From positions 1 to 64,000 of IMG/VR virus record IMGVR_UViG_3300027881_000008: 64,000 bases of DNA; one strand, given 5' to 3'. A program made the translations under genes and the position numbers. Numbering within the stretch: the stretch's first letter is position 1; each line of letters opens with the position of its first letter. Source of the stretch: a virus. The notes under the pieces were generated by a model. The model saw only the letters and a program-made list of their open reading frames with translations. It did no database searches and was not told where the DNA came from. This document shows positions 1 through 8,375 of the stretch, in pieces.

Positions 1-762
1 CTTGGTGATCGTCGGCGGAGGGATGTAAGTGGTCGGGGGGTACCACGGGTACCAGGGCGTGGTGGTGCCTGGGGGGATCCCCGGGAGCTGGCCCGCGCCT
101 CCTCCGCCGCCCGAAGGCCAGGAGGGGGAGAGTGCGGCGGGCGGTGGGCCGTCGGCCTTGCCCAGGAGCGCGTCGGCGCTCCAATCGGCGGGTCCGCAGG
201 GCGTGAGGTCCACGTAGGTCTGGTCGCGTGGGGTAGGACGAGCCGGTTCCAGGCCAGGAGGCGGCGGAGGAAAGTCGGGGCAAGCGGGGCCGAGGAGCTT
301 CCCGCGAGCTTCGACGTACGCCATGCCGCCGCCCGGGACGTGGACGATGGAAGCGTCGTCAGTCAGGTCGGTAACGTCGTTGGCGGTCACGAACGGGATC
401 GCGCGGGCGTCGTAGCCTGGGAGCGAGTAGTGGCTCGTGAAGACACCCATGTTCGTGTTGGCAGTTCCGGGCCGGTGGTAGGGATCGAAGACGCCGCTGC
501 CGAGGACATCGTCCTGCTGCTCAAGGTCGTAGATTTCTGCGTGCTCATCGCGCTCGATCACTTGTTCGGATTTCATGGGTGCCGCTCCTAAACCGGGAAG
601 ATACCGCCCGTTCTGGGCGGCGTACTGGTGCGCGAACTCGGGGTTGAGCTGGCCCGTGAGAGCCAAGCGCGAACTCACCGGCGACGAGTCGTACGCGGGC
701 CCGTAGTGCAGTTGGTTAGACGGCGCTTGCAGGTCGTCGTACTCGTTGGATGTCCTAGACAT
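1..762 (-). CDS. Pro/Gly-rich virion-like protein, 3' end outside window
   Basis: The frame is open from the ATG at 762 to the window edge, giving 254 codons without a stop. An in-frame TAA lies two codons upstream of the ATG, so translation cannot start earlier. A second in-frame ATG at 576 has an AGGAG-type ribosome site and could be used instead. The N-terminal 60 residues are polar and contain a short YLPGLG stretch. The last visible part is rich in Pro, Gly, Trp and Tyr (PPPPPG, PWYPWYPP). No family is recognised. It lies at the end of a minus-strand run of virion-like genes, so a structural role is inferred. Confidence 0.7.
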   Translation of the reverse strand, partial: MSRTSNEYDDLQAPSNQLHYGPAYDSSPVSSRLALTGQLNPEFAHQYAAQNGRYLPGLGAAPMKSEQVIERDEHAEIYDLEQQDDVLGSGVFDPYHRPGTANTNMGVFTSHYSLPGYDARAIPFVTANDVTDLTDDASIVHVPGGGMAYVEARGKLLGPACPDFPPPPPGLEPARPTPRDQTYVDLTPCGPADWSADALLGKADGPPPAALSPSWPSGGGGGAGQLPGIPPGTTTPWYPWYPPTTYIPPPTITK

Positions 763-798
763 GCGTTAGTAGCCCCCGCCCGGGAGGCCCCCAAAGGG

Positions 799-1827
799 TC
801 ATTGCCCTAGCCCGTCCGGACCGCTTCCGAAGCCCGAGGCAGCTGTGAGCGCCGCGTATTGGTTTGTGGCGGGAACCGGGTCGGAGGATGGGTTTATCGT
901 CATCTGAGCGGGCACGTTTCCGGGCCGGAACTCGTAGACCGGGGTGGAGAAGATGCTCTTAGCCAGGCGGCGGTTTCCCGGAACGGACCCTCCGAAGATG
1001 GACGACGCTACGCCGCGCCGTTGGATGACCCGGGACTGGCGCTCGGGGTACGGGCGCGGCGAAATGGGGCGCGGCGCCCTGGCAGGGCCGCCTCTCGGTG
1101 TGTACTCGCCCATGCCGCTCATCGGCTGGGGGATCCCCCAACCGACCTGGGGGATAGGCTCCATGTTAGTCGGGTTGGGGAGCACGTTGATTTGCGTCGG
1201 CGGGAGCATGACGTGAGGACTCGCGCCGTGGTAATAGGCGCTCGTGGGGCTCTGGCCTCGGATGTTTAGCGAGTTGCCGTCGAGCACGCCGCCGCGGGGG
1301 GTGCTCGAACCGGGCCAGTCCTCTTGCGCCGTGAGGGGGCCCGTCCAAACCGCTTGGGTGCGGTTGTCGATGAGGCGCATGGGGTCCATGAGCTGCATCC
1401 CCGGGTTCACTCCGGGCGCGGAGATGTTACCCAAGCCGGCAGCAGCGATGGCCGCGTTCGCCCGCTCCCATTGCTGAGTCTCGGCTCGGGTGGGGTAGCC
1501 GAGGGCGATGTCACGCGGCTGAAAGCCTACCCGCTGCTCGTGCGGCCAGCCGGGCACCGCGCTTACCTCAGCTCCGGTGGGCACGCCGTTGCGCGCTACC
1601 AAGGGCCAGGTGCGCATCGGTACCGTCCCGGTGTAGTCGGTGAAGTAGCCGCACTGGGACCCGGACGAGGCCATCTGCGGACCCTCGAACACGCCGCCGC
1701 GACCCGCGTAGTGACCCTCGGGGAAGCCGGCCCCGGGACCGCACGGCGCTCCGATGGGATGAGAGGAAATCGGCTGCTGAAGAGGAAGCCGGGGGACGGT
1801 GTTGTAGGACTGCAGTCGAGTGGTCAT
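799..1827 (-). CDS. Hypothetical Pro/Gly-rich protein, virion-like
   Basis: A 342-residue protein of low hydrophobicity, rich in Pro, Gly, Asn and Gln, without a membrane helix, coiled coil or recognisable enzyme motif. Short aromatic and Pro patches (PQVGWGIPQPMSGMGEY, PVYEFRPGNVP) and a basic stretch near residue 260 look like a flexible minor structural protein. It sits 36 nt upstream of the partial gene at the window edge and 17 nt downstream of the next gene, so all are probably co-transcribed. Function is unknown; the structural role is inferred from composition and neighbours only. Confidence 0.7.
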   Translation of the reverse strand: MTTRLQSYNTVPRLPLQQPISSHPIGAPCGPGAGFPEGHYAGRGGVFEGPQMASSGSQCGYFTDYTGTVPMRTWPLVARNGVPTGAEVSAVPGWPHEQRVGFQPRDIALGYPTRAETQQWERANAAIAAAGLGNISAPGVNPGMQLMDPMRLIDNRTQAVWTGPLTAQEDWPGSSTPRGGVLDGNSLNIRGQSPTSAYYHGASPHVMLPPTQINVLPNPTNMEPIPQVGWGIPQPMSGMGEYTPRGGPARAPRPISPRPYPERQSRVIQRRGVASSIFGGSVPGNRRLAKSIFSTPVYEFRPGNVPAQMTINPSSDPVPATNQYAALTAASGFGSGPDGLGQ

Positions 1828-1844
1828 AATCGAATCGATTCCTT

Positions 1845-2255
1845 TTAGACGCGGTGGCCTGAGCGAGTGAATACCTCTGTGTGGTAGCAGCCCCCGTAAC
1901 GCGAACCTTGAAAGCCAGGGTGAGTATCAAGGTCGATGAGCTGGGCCGTCTTGGCCCCCATATAAAAATACCCCAAGAACGCCTTGTCGACGGGCCCGAA
2001 GAGATGGAACCACCCGCGAGGGCCCTCGTAGGTTGGGCTGCCGGGGAGCCACGCCTTGTCCCAAAGGCTCTTCGCGGGCGACGTTTCAAAGAGGCGGTAA
2101 GGTGCCGGGTTGTTGAGCCCGCAGTTGTAATTGAACCGGTGGGCCATTGCGTCGCTCACCCACGCCCACCCAACGAAGCGCCATTTGAGAGAGCCGAACG
2201 GGTCCCACGAGCGCATCCCGGGGTCGTTTTGCCAAAGCTTGTACCATTTCGTCAT
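1845..2255 (-). CDS. Hypothetical Trp/Tyr-rich protein
   Basis: A 136-residue protein whose ATG overlaps the stop of the upstream gene (TGATG at 2257-2253). That coupling is why this start was preferred to one further upstream. It is rich in Trp, Tyr and Phe (KWYKLWQ at the start, GWAWVSDAMAHRF in the middle) with scattered His and Cys. There is no signal peptide or convincing membrane helix. No family is recognised. Coupling to the transglutaminase-like gene suggests the two products act together. Confidence 0.7.
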   Translation of the reverse strand: MTKWYKLWQNDPGMRSWDPFGSLKWRFVGWAWVSDAMAHRFNYNCGLNNPAPYRLFETSPAKSLWDKAWLPGSPTYEGPRGWFHLFGPVDKAFLGYFYMGAKTAQLIDLDTHPGFQGSRYGGCYHTEVFTRSGHRV

Positions 2256-2881
2256 CAGTCGAGGCTCCAAACTAGGATCTTCTTGGCCTTCCGCGCGGCC
2301 TCGCGCTCGCGTGGTCCAGCGACGCTGTCCATCAAGATCCACGCATTACTCTTTGGCTCTTTCACCCGCACCGCCACATGGGTGAGAGCGTCGCCCCCGA
2401 ACCCCATCGCGATGAACTCGACCTCGCGCCCGATGGCGAGCGCCATGGTGGCGGCCATCATCGCGCTCTCGTCACAGTCGACGGCGGTGGTGCCCGCCTG
2501 CATGATTTCTTCGACCTGGCGCAGGGGGTCCTTGACAAACTCCACATGGCGGGGGTCGTTGGTGTAGCGAAATAGGGGAGTCCCCGGACGCATCGGGCTA
2601 GACTGCACGAACACGTTACGGATGGCTAGGATCTCCCCCAGGTAGTCTTTGGGCCAAACGTCGGCCAAAACCCAGGTGGTGAAGGCGCGCACTACCGGGC
2701 TCTGTTCGCCCCGAGGGCCCAGCGCGAGCCTCGTCATCACGCGCAGGGTGTCGCGCGCTCCCCGAAAGGGAGCGAGTTCGGCGGACGGAAGCTTGCCCAG
2801 AAACGAGGCACGCGAGTCGCCCGTGACAGTGGGGGCGCCGCGGGTCGAAGGGCGAAATGGGGGTGCGAAATGGTGCATCAC
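2255..2881 (-). CDS. Transglutaminase-like cysteine protease-fold protein
   Basis: A 208-residue protein with the ordered Cys-His-Asp signature of the transglutaminase-like superfamily. A DCDE segment near residue 134 supplies the Cys, a THVAV segment near 168 the His, and MDSVAG near 183 the Asp. The Cys sits at the start of a small hydrophobic helix (AMMAATMALA), as usual in this fold. Members act as peptidases or cross-linking enzymes and occur in several phages as virion or maturation proteins. The first 45 residues are a Pro/Arg-rich tail. With no other protease visible, it could serve capsid maturation or host-wall attack; that role is inferred. Confidence 0.65.
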   Translation of the reverse strand: MMHHFAPPFRPSTRGAPTVTGDSRASFLGKLPSAELAPFRGARDTLRVMTRLALGPRGEQSPVVRAFTTWVLADVWPKDYLGEILAIRNVFVQSSPMRPGTPLFRYTNDPRHVEFVKDPLRQVEEIMQAGTTAVDCDESAMMAATMALAIGREVEFIAMGFGGDALTHVAVRVKEPKSNAWILMDSVAGPREREAARKAKKILVWSLD

Positions 2882-2974
2882 AAACGCAGGTCTACGTCAT
2901 GGACCCTGCGCTCGCCACTCTCCCACTGGTCCGCCCGCTAGGCTACCGCAGGCGCGGGCGCTGCACAACCCACA

Positions 2975-5362
2975 TCACGACGCAGGAGTGGCGCCGACCT
3001 TGGAGGCAGCCACCGCCCAGAGCGCCCGGACGTACCGCCGCCCGTGGCGCGTGACGATGGCGCTGTCGGCGCTGATCTGTCGCGCCGTCTCCACAACGTC
3101 GGACATGGCGAACTTCTCAAGCAGCTCGCGGGTAGCCTCGGCGCCGATCCGGCCGACGATCCCGTCGGCGAAAAGCTCGGGGGTTATCGTCTTTCCTGCG
3201 ATAGCCGAGTCAAGCTCAGTGAAGAAGAGCGTAACCGACTCGCCGTCTAGCGGGGTAGGGGCGTCCGGGGTCCCCTCTGCGTGGGGCTCGGCGGCAGCCT
3301 CCTGTTCCGCGGGCGGCGGGAGGGCCTCCTGCTCCACGGGCTCCTGCGCGCCTTCTTGGATGGGAAGACCTTCGACGGCCGGCTGGAGGGGCGAGCTAAC
3401 CATGGGCGGGTGCGCCCCCAGGGGCGGGGGAGTCACGGCGCCGAAAGAGGCGGCGCCAATCGGAAGCGGCGAGTATTGGGGGGGCGCCCCGAAAGGCGCG
3501 GCGCCGGCGCCCTCTTGGTAGGCGGCGGGCGACGGGGCCGCGGGCGGCGCCGCGGCCAGCTGGCGGGTGGGTGCCTGGCGCTCCTGCTGTTGCCGTTGAA
3601 TCTGTTGCTGCCGAAACTGCTGCTGCTGAGCGAGGTGGGCGCGTGCGCGCTCCGCCTGCTCCTGGTTCTGGACGCGGTTGTGGGCGACCTTCTCCAAAAT
3701 CTCGGGGACCTTTTCCACTACGCCCCTGGCTAGCCCCACGAGCTGGTCGGCGAGCGAAGAAGGAGGAGCCTCCCCGCCGCCAGTATCGACCTCGCTCGGG
3801 TGGACCATCCCCGACCAGCGCGACATCTCTTGGGCCTCTTGCAATGCTTGCAGCGGCTCCTTGTGGGTCTGTTGGAGGAGGTCGGAGTTGTGGGTCCGCG
3901 CTTCAGATAGCCGCTTTTCCATCTCGGCGACGCGGCGCTCCGCGTCCGCGCGCGCCCTGTCGGAGTCGCGCTGGGCGAGATCGATCTTCCCTCCCGCCAT
4001 CTCTTTGACCAAGGTCGACTGCACCCGTTCCGACTCCCGGACGCTCGCCACCTCCCGCGCGGTCTGCTCGCGTATGGCGGTGAGCTCGCGCTCAGAAGCA
4101 CGTCGCAGATCTTCGAGCCGCGACTCTTGGGTCTCGCGCAACTGGCGGACCTCGATCTCTTTGGCGCGCTCGACTTGGTCGATGCGATGGCGCGCATCTT
4201 CGCGTTGCCGCTCCCGCTCCAGGTTCTGGCCGGACTCGTACCCGCGCCGTTCCTCTTGGTAGCGGCGGGTCATCTCGTCCACCTGGCTGCGGTGGTCCTC
4301 GACGGTCTGCTCGTTCTTGCGTTGGTTCTCCTCAAGGACGCGCCGACGGTCCTCCTCGTATCGCTCTTTGAGTTCGGCAGTGGACCGGCTGTGGGACTCT
4401 CGCAGGTCGTTGTGCCGCTCGTCGAAGCGCTCGCGCATCTCGCGCATGCCCGACGTTTCGATCTGCCGGCTGGTGTTGGCCGCTTCGGTCTCTGCCCGCA
4501 TAAGGCGCTCGCGCAGGCTTCGGATCTCCTCGAGCTGCGCGGCCTCGGTCGCGCGAAGTCTCTCGACCTCTTGTTGCCAGAACGCGAGCTGCGCGTGGTT
4601 CTGTTCTTTGACGTCGCCCCAGGCTCGTTGGACGGTTTGGTTGTAGTGGTCGAGAGCCTCGAAGGAAGGCTGGCTTCCCCCGTTACTGCTCCCGCGTTGG
4701 TCGCGTTCGGCTTGCAAGCGTTCCTCCATCCGGCGCCTGTCCTCGGCTAGTTCTCGCTCGCGCTCTCGCGCAATTTGAAGGCGCGTCACCTCCACCTTTT
4801 CGCTGGGCATCCCGAAATTTCGTGGGTCAAATCTCACCGCTTCGTCCTCGTTGCTCGTAGTAGCTATTCCTTCTAATGTGGGGTCACCCGGGACGCGGAA
4901 CTTGACGTCCTTGACCTGCTTGTAGTCGCTCTGGGTCGCCCCCGTAGCAGAGGAGACGGGACGCATGACCGCGACGATGTACCGCCCCCCGCCGAACTTC
5001 TGAGCGAACTCGTCCATGCTCATTCGCTCGAAGAACTCGCCGAGATAGCCTGCTGTGGCACAGCCGCGAAAACTCGGAGGACTCGTTCGGGTAACTCGGA
5101 TCTTCCAGTCCCCTCGGCCTACCTGGGGGCAAGACGCGTAGAGGTCTTCGAGGGCCTTGGGGCTGGGCGCCGACTCTTCCCGGTGGCGCGGCCTCTGCTC
5201 GTCGATGATCCCGAAAGGCGAGGTGGGCAGCGACGCGAAGGGGACCGGGGCATCCGCCTTTGGGGCTCCGACCTCGGGCAACTCGAAGTCCTGTGCCTGT
5301 TGCTGTCGGGTGATTTCTGCCGCGCCGTCCGAGACTGGGCCACGCTGCTCAGGCACCGTCAC
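2975..5362 (-). CDS. Large coiled-coil protein, probable virion component
   Basis: A 795-residue protein with three visible parts. Residues 1-190 form a mixed domain with a DTTRTSP-like turn region. Residues 190-520 are a long, highly charged heptad-type coiled coil rich in Arg, Glu and Gln. From 560 to 700 it is Gln-rich, then Pro/Ala-rich, before a compact C-terminal domain. A GTG start overlaps the upstream stop by four bases (GTGA at 5362), which fixes the start. Such rods serve as scaffolds, fibres or internal virion proteins. No family is recognised, and no length-spanning tape-measure features (membrane segments, lytic domain) are seen. Confidence 0.65.
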   Translation of the reverse strand: MTVPEQRGPVSDGAAEITRQQQAQDFELPEVGAPKADAPVPFASLPTSPFGIIDEQRPRHREESAPSPKALEDLYASCPQVGRGDWKIRVTRTSPPSFRGCATAGYLGEFFERMSMDEFAQKFGGGRYIVAVMRPVSSATGATQSDYKQVKDVKFRVPGDPTLEGIATTSNEDEAVRFDPRNFGMPSEKVEVTRLQIARERERELAEDRRRMEERLQAERDQRGSSNGGSQPSFEALDHYNQTVQRAWGDVKEQNHAQLAFWQQEVERLRATEAAQLEEIRSLRERLMRAETEAANTSRQIETSGMREMRERFDERHNDLRESHSRSTAELKERYEEDRRRVLEENQRKNEQTVEDHRSQVDEMTRRYQEERRGYESGQNLERERQREDARHRIDQVERAKEIEVRQLRETQESRLEDLRRASERELTAIREQTAREVASVRESERVQSTLVKEMAGGKIDLAQRDSDRARADAERRVAEMEKRLSEARTHNSDLLQQTHKEPLQALQEAQEMSRWSGMVHPSEVDTGGGEAPPSSLADQLVGLARGVVEKVPEILEKVAHNRVQNQEQAERARAHLAQQQQFRQQQIQRQQQERQAPTRQLAAAPPAAPSPAAYQEGAGAAPFGAPPQYSPLPIGAASFGAVTPPPLGAHPPMVSSPLQPAVEGLPIQEGAQEPVEQEALPPPAEQEAAAEPHAEGTPDAPTPLDGESVTLFFTELDSAIAGKTITPELFADGIVGRIGAEATRELLEKFAMSDVVETARQISADSAIVTRHGRRYVRALWAVAASKVGATPAS

Positions 5363-6003
5363 GCGTTCTCCGGCGCGCCGTTCGCGCCTGCCGCGGGGGT
5401 CGCCGGCTCGTCGTCCTCGCCGGCCTCGTCTTCCTCCTCGAAGTCGGGCTCGGCGTCGGCTACCCGGTCAACGAGTAGGTCGCACTTGGCGGCGGCCTCC
5501 ACCAGTTCCTGTTTGGCCCCCTCGTCCAGTCCCGGGTTGCCGGCTAGGTCGGCCTCACAGCGCGCCTTGAGCATCCCGGCGACTTCCAAGATCAGAAGCG
5601 CCGTCTCCTCGTCCCACGGGGACTCTGGGTCGGACTGCTCCAATTCGAGAAGGCGCTCGTTCAGTTCAGCAATATGGGCATCCCGGGCGGGGAATCCCTG
5701 CTGTAACACCCAGTCCCGAAAATGGTGGGCGTTCCCTCGCTCGGTGAGCGCCTCACCGATAAAATCCTGCAAAAGGGGGAGCACCGTGTCGGCGATCTCT
5801 CTGGCAAGCTTGCGGGTTGAAGGATCCTCAAGGGCGCCTAAACGGTCCCGCTCGCGGGGCAGCTCCATGAACAGCGACAAAAGGCCGTCCTCGGCGCTCG
5901 GTGCCGCCTGCTGGGGAGCCGAAGGGGGAGCAGCTGGAGCTGCGGGAGCCTCTGGCGGAGGGGGAACAACCTCGGCTGGTGTAACGTGGGCAGTCTCGGT
6001 CAT
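5359..6003 (-). CDS. Hypothetical acidic protein with Pro/Ala-rich N-terminus
   Basis: A 214-residue protein that begins with about 40 residues dominated by Pro and Ala, followed by an acidic, mostly helical domain (residues 45-180) and an Asp/Glu-rich tail ending in a Gly/Ala stretch. There are no membrane segments, signal peptide or catalytic motifs. It ends within the GTGA overlap with the coiled-coil gene, so the pair is translationally coupled and may form a complex. Function is unknown; a small scaffold or adaptor is possible. Confidence 0.65.
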   Translation of the reverse strand: MTETAHVTPAEVVPPPPEAPAAPAAPPSAPQQAAPSAEDGLLSLFMELPRERDRLGALEDPSTRKLAREIADTVLPLLQDFIGEALTERGNAHHFRDWVLQQGFPARDAHIAELNERLLELEQSDPESPWDEETALLILEVAGMLKARCEADLAGNPGLDEGAKQELVEAAAKCDLLVDRVADAEPDFEEEDEAGEDDEPATPAAGANGAPENA

Positions 6004-6022
6004 GATCTCGTTTTCTCCTCGG

Positions 6023-6883
6023 TCACCCCTTCAAACCGAAGGGGCGTATCAGCTCCAGGTGGCGGCGCCCGTCGAGATGCTCGTCGTCTCGGCGGTCCAA
6101 CTCTTTTGCGACCGACGCCTCGTCATAGGGCTGCCGGTAGTCGCAGGCGTAGACCGCCTCGTTGCTGACGGTCATGAACGCACCGCCGACGCTCCTGCGC
6201 TTTGTGCAGTTGCGGTAGAAGATGAGGTGCCCGAACTCGTCAGGGTCGGGATAGTCGTCGTTGGCCATGAGCTGCCGCTTGTAAAATCGGCACCGTTCTC
6301 GGAGCTGGCGCACAGGGGTGAAGGGTGAGAACCCCTGGAGTCCTTCGTCGGCGTCGCCAGCGGGAACGAGGGGGACACCCCAAAGAAAGACGACTTCCTG
6401 CGGCTTGAAGCGATTCCTCTCCTGGGGCGCGCCATCCTCGTCGTACCGGGGACGGCCAAAAAGAGACATGTCGCCGTCCTGGGCGCCGGGGGCGTCCCAC
6501 GCCCTGGCCTCAGCCGCCTGGCTTTCGTGGTCGCGCGAGCGCCACCCCCGCCCCTCCAGTTCGTCGGCGAACAACTCGACGTACTCGCTGGGGTCCTCGA
6601 CGCACACGCACGTCGCGCGAGTGAACGGATGGGCGAGACTTAGCTTGTCTGTCTCGTCTCTCGGGACCGGCATCCCGTCGGCGGGATGGGGCACCATGAC
6701 GTCGTACCGAGGCTTGAAGGTCTCGAGAATCTCCTCGCGGTGGTCGTACTCCGACTCCGCCGCCGTGCCGTCTCGCTCCGCGGGCGCCACCGCGCACTTC
6801 GCTGGATCAGCATCGCACTCCGACGCATCGGCGTCCGCAAGTGGTTCGTCTTCCAGGTCCTTCCCAGGTTCTTCCTCAGCCAC
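6023..6883 (-). CDS. Hypothetical protein, first gene of leftward operon
   Basis: A 286-residue protein with an acidic, Ala-rich N-terminus of about 60 residues and a folded C-terminal two-thirds. The best-defined part is near residues 215-285, with an FYRNCTKRR segment, paired Cys residues and an ACDYRQPYDEASVAKELDRR helix. I do not recognise the family. It opens the minus-strand operon with a GTG start. No clear Shine-Dalgarno site precedes it; instead a TAGCTT hexamer lies 6 nt upstream, suggesting a leaderless transcript. Confidence 0.65.
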   Translation of the reverse strand: MAEEEPGKDLEDEPLADADASECDADPAKCAVAPAERDGTAAESEYDHREEILETFKPRYDVMVPHPADGMPVPRDETDKLSLAHPFTRATCVCVEDPSEYVELFADELEGRGWRSRDHESQAAEARAWDAPGAQDGDMSLFGRPRYDEDGAPQERNRFKPQEVVFLWGVPLVPAGDADEGLQGFSPFTPVRQLRERCRFYKRQLMANDDYPDPDEFGHLIFYRNCTKRRSVGGAFMTVSNEAVYACDYRQPYDEASVAKELDRRDDEHLDGRRHLELIRPFGLKG

Positions 6884-6889
6884 GGTGCC

Positions 6890-6895
6890 AAGCTA
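6890..6895 (-). promoter_or_regulatory. Candidate leaderless -10 box of leftward operon
   Basis: On the minus strand the hexamer TAGCTT ends 6 nt before the GTG at 6883, with a weak TTGCTT 17 nt further upstream. Transcription would begin at or next to the start codon. The same geometry recurs ahead of the genes at 12335, 56187 and 59863. The hexamer alone is weak evidence; the recurrence is what supports it. Confidence 0.35.
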
Positions 6896-7009
6896 ACCTC
6901 ACAGGCAAAGGAAAGCAACCGCGCCGGCGTCGAATCTATTCCCTAAGCCACCGCGTCACCTATCCGCTCACAACGCCGCGTCACCCTTGGATTTTATCTC
7001 TAAAACCGG

Positions 7010-7027
7010 CAAGTTGTGGACAACTTG
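7010..7027. repeat. Perfect palindrome containing DnaA-box-like site
   Basis: CAAGTTGT-GG-ACAACTTG is an 18-bp perfect dyad with a 2-bp centre. Its minus strand contains TTGTCCACA (plus-strand 7015-7023), one base from the E. coli DnaA box TTATCCACA and equal to the form common in high-GC Gram-positive bacteria. A run of six T follows on the right. It could be a DnaA site or a repressor operator. Confidence 0.5.
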
Positions 7028-7116
7028 TGCAGATTTTTTGCCCTTGATCTCAACAACGTGGCTCCTTTAGGGTGTCCACTGGCTGAGACCGGCCAAAATA
7101 CGTACCACAAAATGAC

Positions 7117-7150
7117 CTGAAGCGCCCTCAGACTGCAAGGGGCGCTTCAG
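7117..7150. repeat. Perfect 11-bp hairpin in intergenic region
   Basis: CTGAAGCGCCC at 7117-7127 pairs perfectly with GGGCGCTTCAG at 7140-7150 across a 12-nt loop. Read leftward it is followed by GTCATTTTG, a weak U tract. No gene ends nearby on either strand, so an attenuator, a small-RNA end or a structural element of an origin are as likely as a terminator. Confidence 0.5.
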
Positions 7151-7301
7151 TTACAACGCGACGACGATGATAGGAGGCGCGGTTGCTAACGACGATCACT
7201 AAAACGAATGACTCCGTGAAGAAACCGGAGACACCCGGACAATACCAACAAGACCCGGGTGTGTCAAAGCCATACGTGGCGTTACCATACGTGGGCGCCT
7301 G

Positions 7302-8375
7302 ATGGCCACATACGCTAAGAGCAAGGCTCGTCGCCGGAGAAAAGGCGAGAGCGAGGCTGCCTTCGCCAAACGCATCACGCGCCTCGACCGCGTGAAACAG
7401 AGGCGCCAGGGGAAAAAGGACCACGACGCGGACCTACAGATCGACGAAGCTTCCGCGTGCGCCGAACTCGTGCTCACCAAGCAGCACGCTATCCAGTCAG
7501 ACGTTTCCGTCCTCGACGCCCGTGAGCTTCCATCTCCTCAAGAAAAAGGAGCGCAGTGGCGCCGGGCTCAGGCTGCGCACTTGGAGCGGGTCGCTGAGAT
7601 CGAGGAGTCGCTCCGTGCCCTGGATGGCGTGTCCCCGAGAGACCCTGCGCCAAGGGTGGTGGTGCCCTCCGCTAGTGCCGAAGTGGTAGTGCCGGCGGCG
7701 GGGAAGAACGGAGTGGTAAAAAAGGAGGGGGGGGACGGAGTACCATCCCCCCTCCTTATACCCCCAAATGATCCCCCTCCCACAGGGTCCAACAGCCCGA
7801 TAATAAAAGAAAAAGAAGAAGAGAAAAAGACCCCTTCTGAAAAAGCCTCTGAAATGAGGGATCATTTGGTGCCAAATGATCCCCCATTTGGCGCCGAAAT
7901 GATCCCCCAAATGATCCCCGCCGATCCGGGAGACGAGAGGGGCCCGCCCGAGGGGGACTCGGTCCTCTCTCGGTTTGACTTCGCGGCAATGTCCCTGCTG
8001 AGCGGTTGGCTCTCTCAGGCCCGCGTCTCTGTCCTCTGTCCCCACCCTCTCTCGCTCACCTTCGGCGCGTTCGAGAAGGAGGCGCTCCGAAGCGCCGTGT
8101 TGAGTATAGCTGGCCCGACCTACGACCTGGGAGAGAGAGCGCAACCAGCAGACTCTGCTCTTCGCGAGTTCGTGGGCCGGCTCTCCGTGGGCTTACGGGA
8201 GATGGGTGGGCGCGTTTGGTCCGTCCCCAGGTTGCTCCAAGCGTGCGAGCGGGCCACCGCGGTGCTGAGGGTTCCTGGGGCCGCTGACCCAGAGCTGGTG
8301 CGGCGGCGCTTTGAGCGACAAGTCGTCGGGGAGTTGAGAACGGGAACTTTTGCGATTCTAGGGAACGGGCGATGA
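7302..8375 (+). CDS. Probable replication initiator with internal origin (lambda O-like arrangement)
   Basis: A 357-residue protein, first in the replication operon. Residues 1-110 are strongly basic and helical. Residues 120-215 are a low-complexity linker rich in Pro, Lys and Glu. The C-terminal 140 residues form a folded helical domain. The linker-coding DNA carries five AAATGATCCC-type iterons, a 24-bp palindrome, an 11-bp hairpin and a 26-nt pure purine tract. This mirrors lambda O, where origin iterons and an A+T-rich stretch lie inside the initiator gene. The helicase gene follows with an ATGA overlap. No sequence family is recognised; the role is inferred from gene order and the iterons. 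Confidence 0.55.
   Translation: MATYAKSKARRRRKGESEAAFAKRITRLDRVKQRRQGKKDHDADLQIDEASACAELVLTKQHAIQSDVSVLDARELPSPQEKGAQWRRAQAAHLERVAEIEESLRALDGVSPRDPAPRVVVPSASAEVVVPAAGKNGVVKKEGGDGVPSPLLIPPNDPPPTGSNSPIIKEKEEEKKTPSEKASEMRDHLVPNDPPFGAEMIPQMIPADPGDERGPPEGDSVLSRFDFAAMSLLSGWLSQARVSVLCPHPLSLTFGAFEKEALRSAVLSIAGPTYDLGERAQPADSALREFVGRLSVGLREMGGRVWSVPRLLQACERATAVLRVPGAADPELVRRRFERQVVGELRTGTFAILGNGR
7722..7757 (+). repeat. 11-bp hairpin in initiator gene
   Basis: AAGGAGGGGGG at 7722-7732 pairs with CCCCCCTCCTT at 7747-7757 across a 14-nt loop. It lies immediately left of the first iteron (7766) inside the linker-coding part of the initiator gene, so it is likely part of the origin structure and not a terminator. 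Confidence 0.5.
7764..7920. other. Candidate origin: iterons plus purine-rich tract
   Basis: The 12-mer AAATGATCCCC(C/G) occurs at 7766-7777, 7874-7885, 7897-7908 and 7909-7920 on the plus strand. An inverted copy lies at 7858-7869, making a perfect 24-bp palindrome with 11-bp arms (7859-7882). Between the first copy and the cluster lies an A-rich stretch with 26 consecutive purines (7805-7830), a candidate unwinding element. Phage and plasmid origins commonly combine initiator iterons with an A+T-rich region next to the initiator gene. Confidence 0.65.

Larger units (their letters stand above)
6884..7301. other. Divergent intergenic region, possible replication control
   Basis: A 418-bp gene-free region between the leftward operon and the replication operon. 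It is visibly more A+T-rich than its surroundings around 6990-7080. It holds the perfect palindrome at 7010-7027, an 11-bp hairpin at 7117-7150, an 8-bp dyad at 7231-7262 and two copies of CATACGTGG at 7271-7279 and 7286-7294 just before the initiator gene. No SD-preceded ORF was found. It probably holds divergent promoters and possibly part of an origin. Confidence 0.55.

Noticed and set aside
2975-5362. Tail tape-measure protein
   Set aside because: Long and coiled, but without membrane segments or lytic domain and with no other tail genes in the window.
7117-7150. Simple rho-independent terminator
   Set aside because: Stem is good, but no gene ends nearby on either strand and the U tract is weak. 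Reported as a hairpin only.
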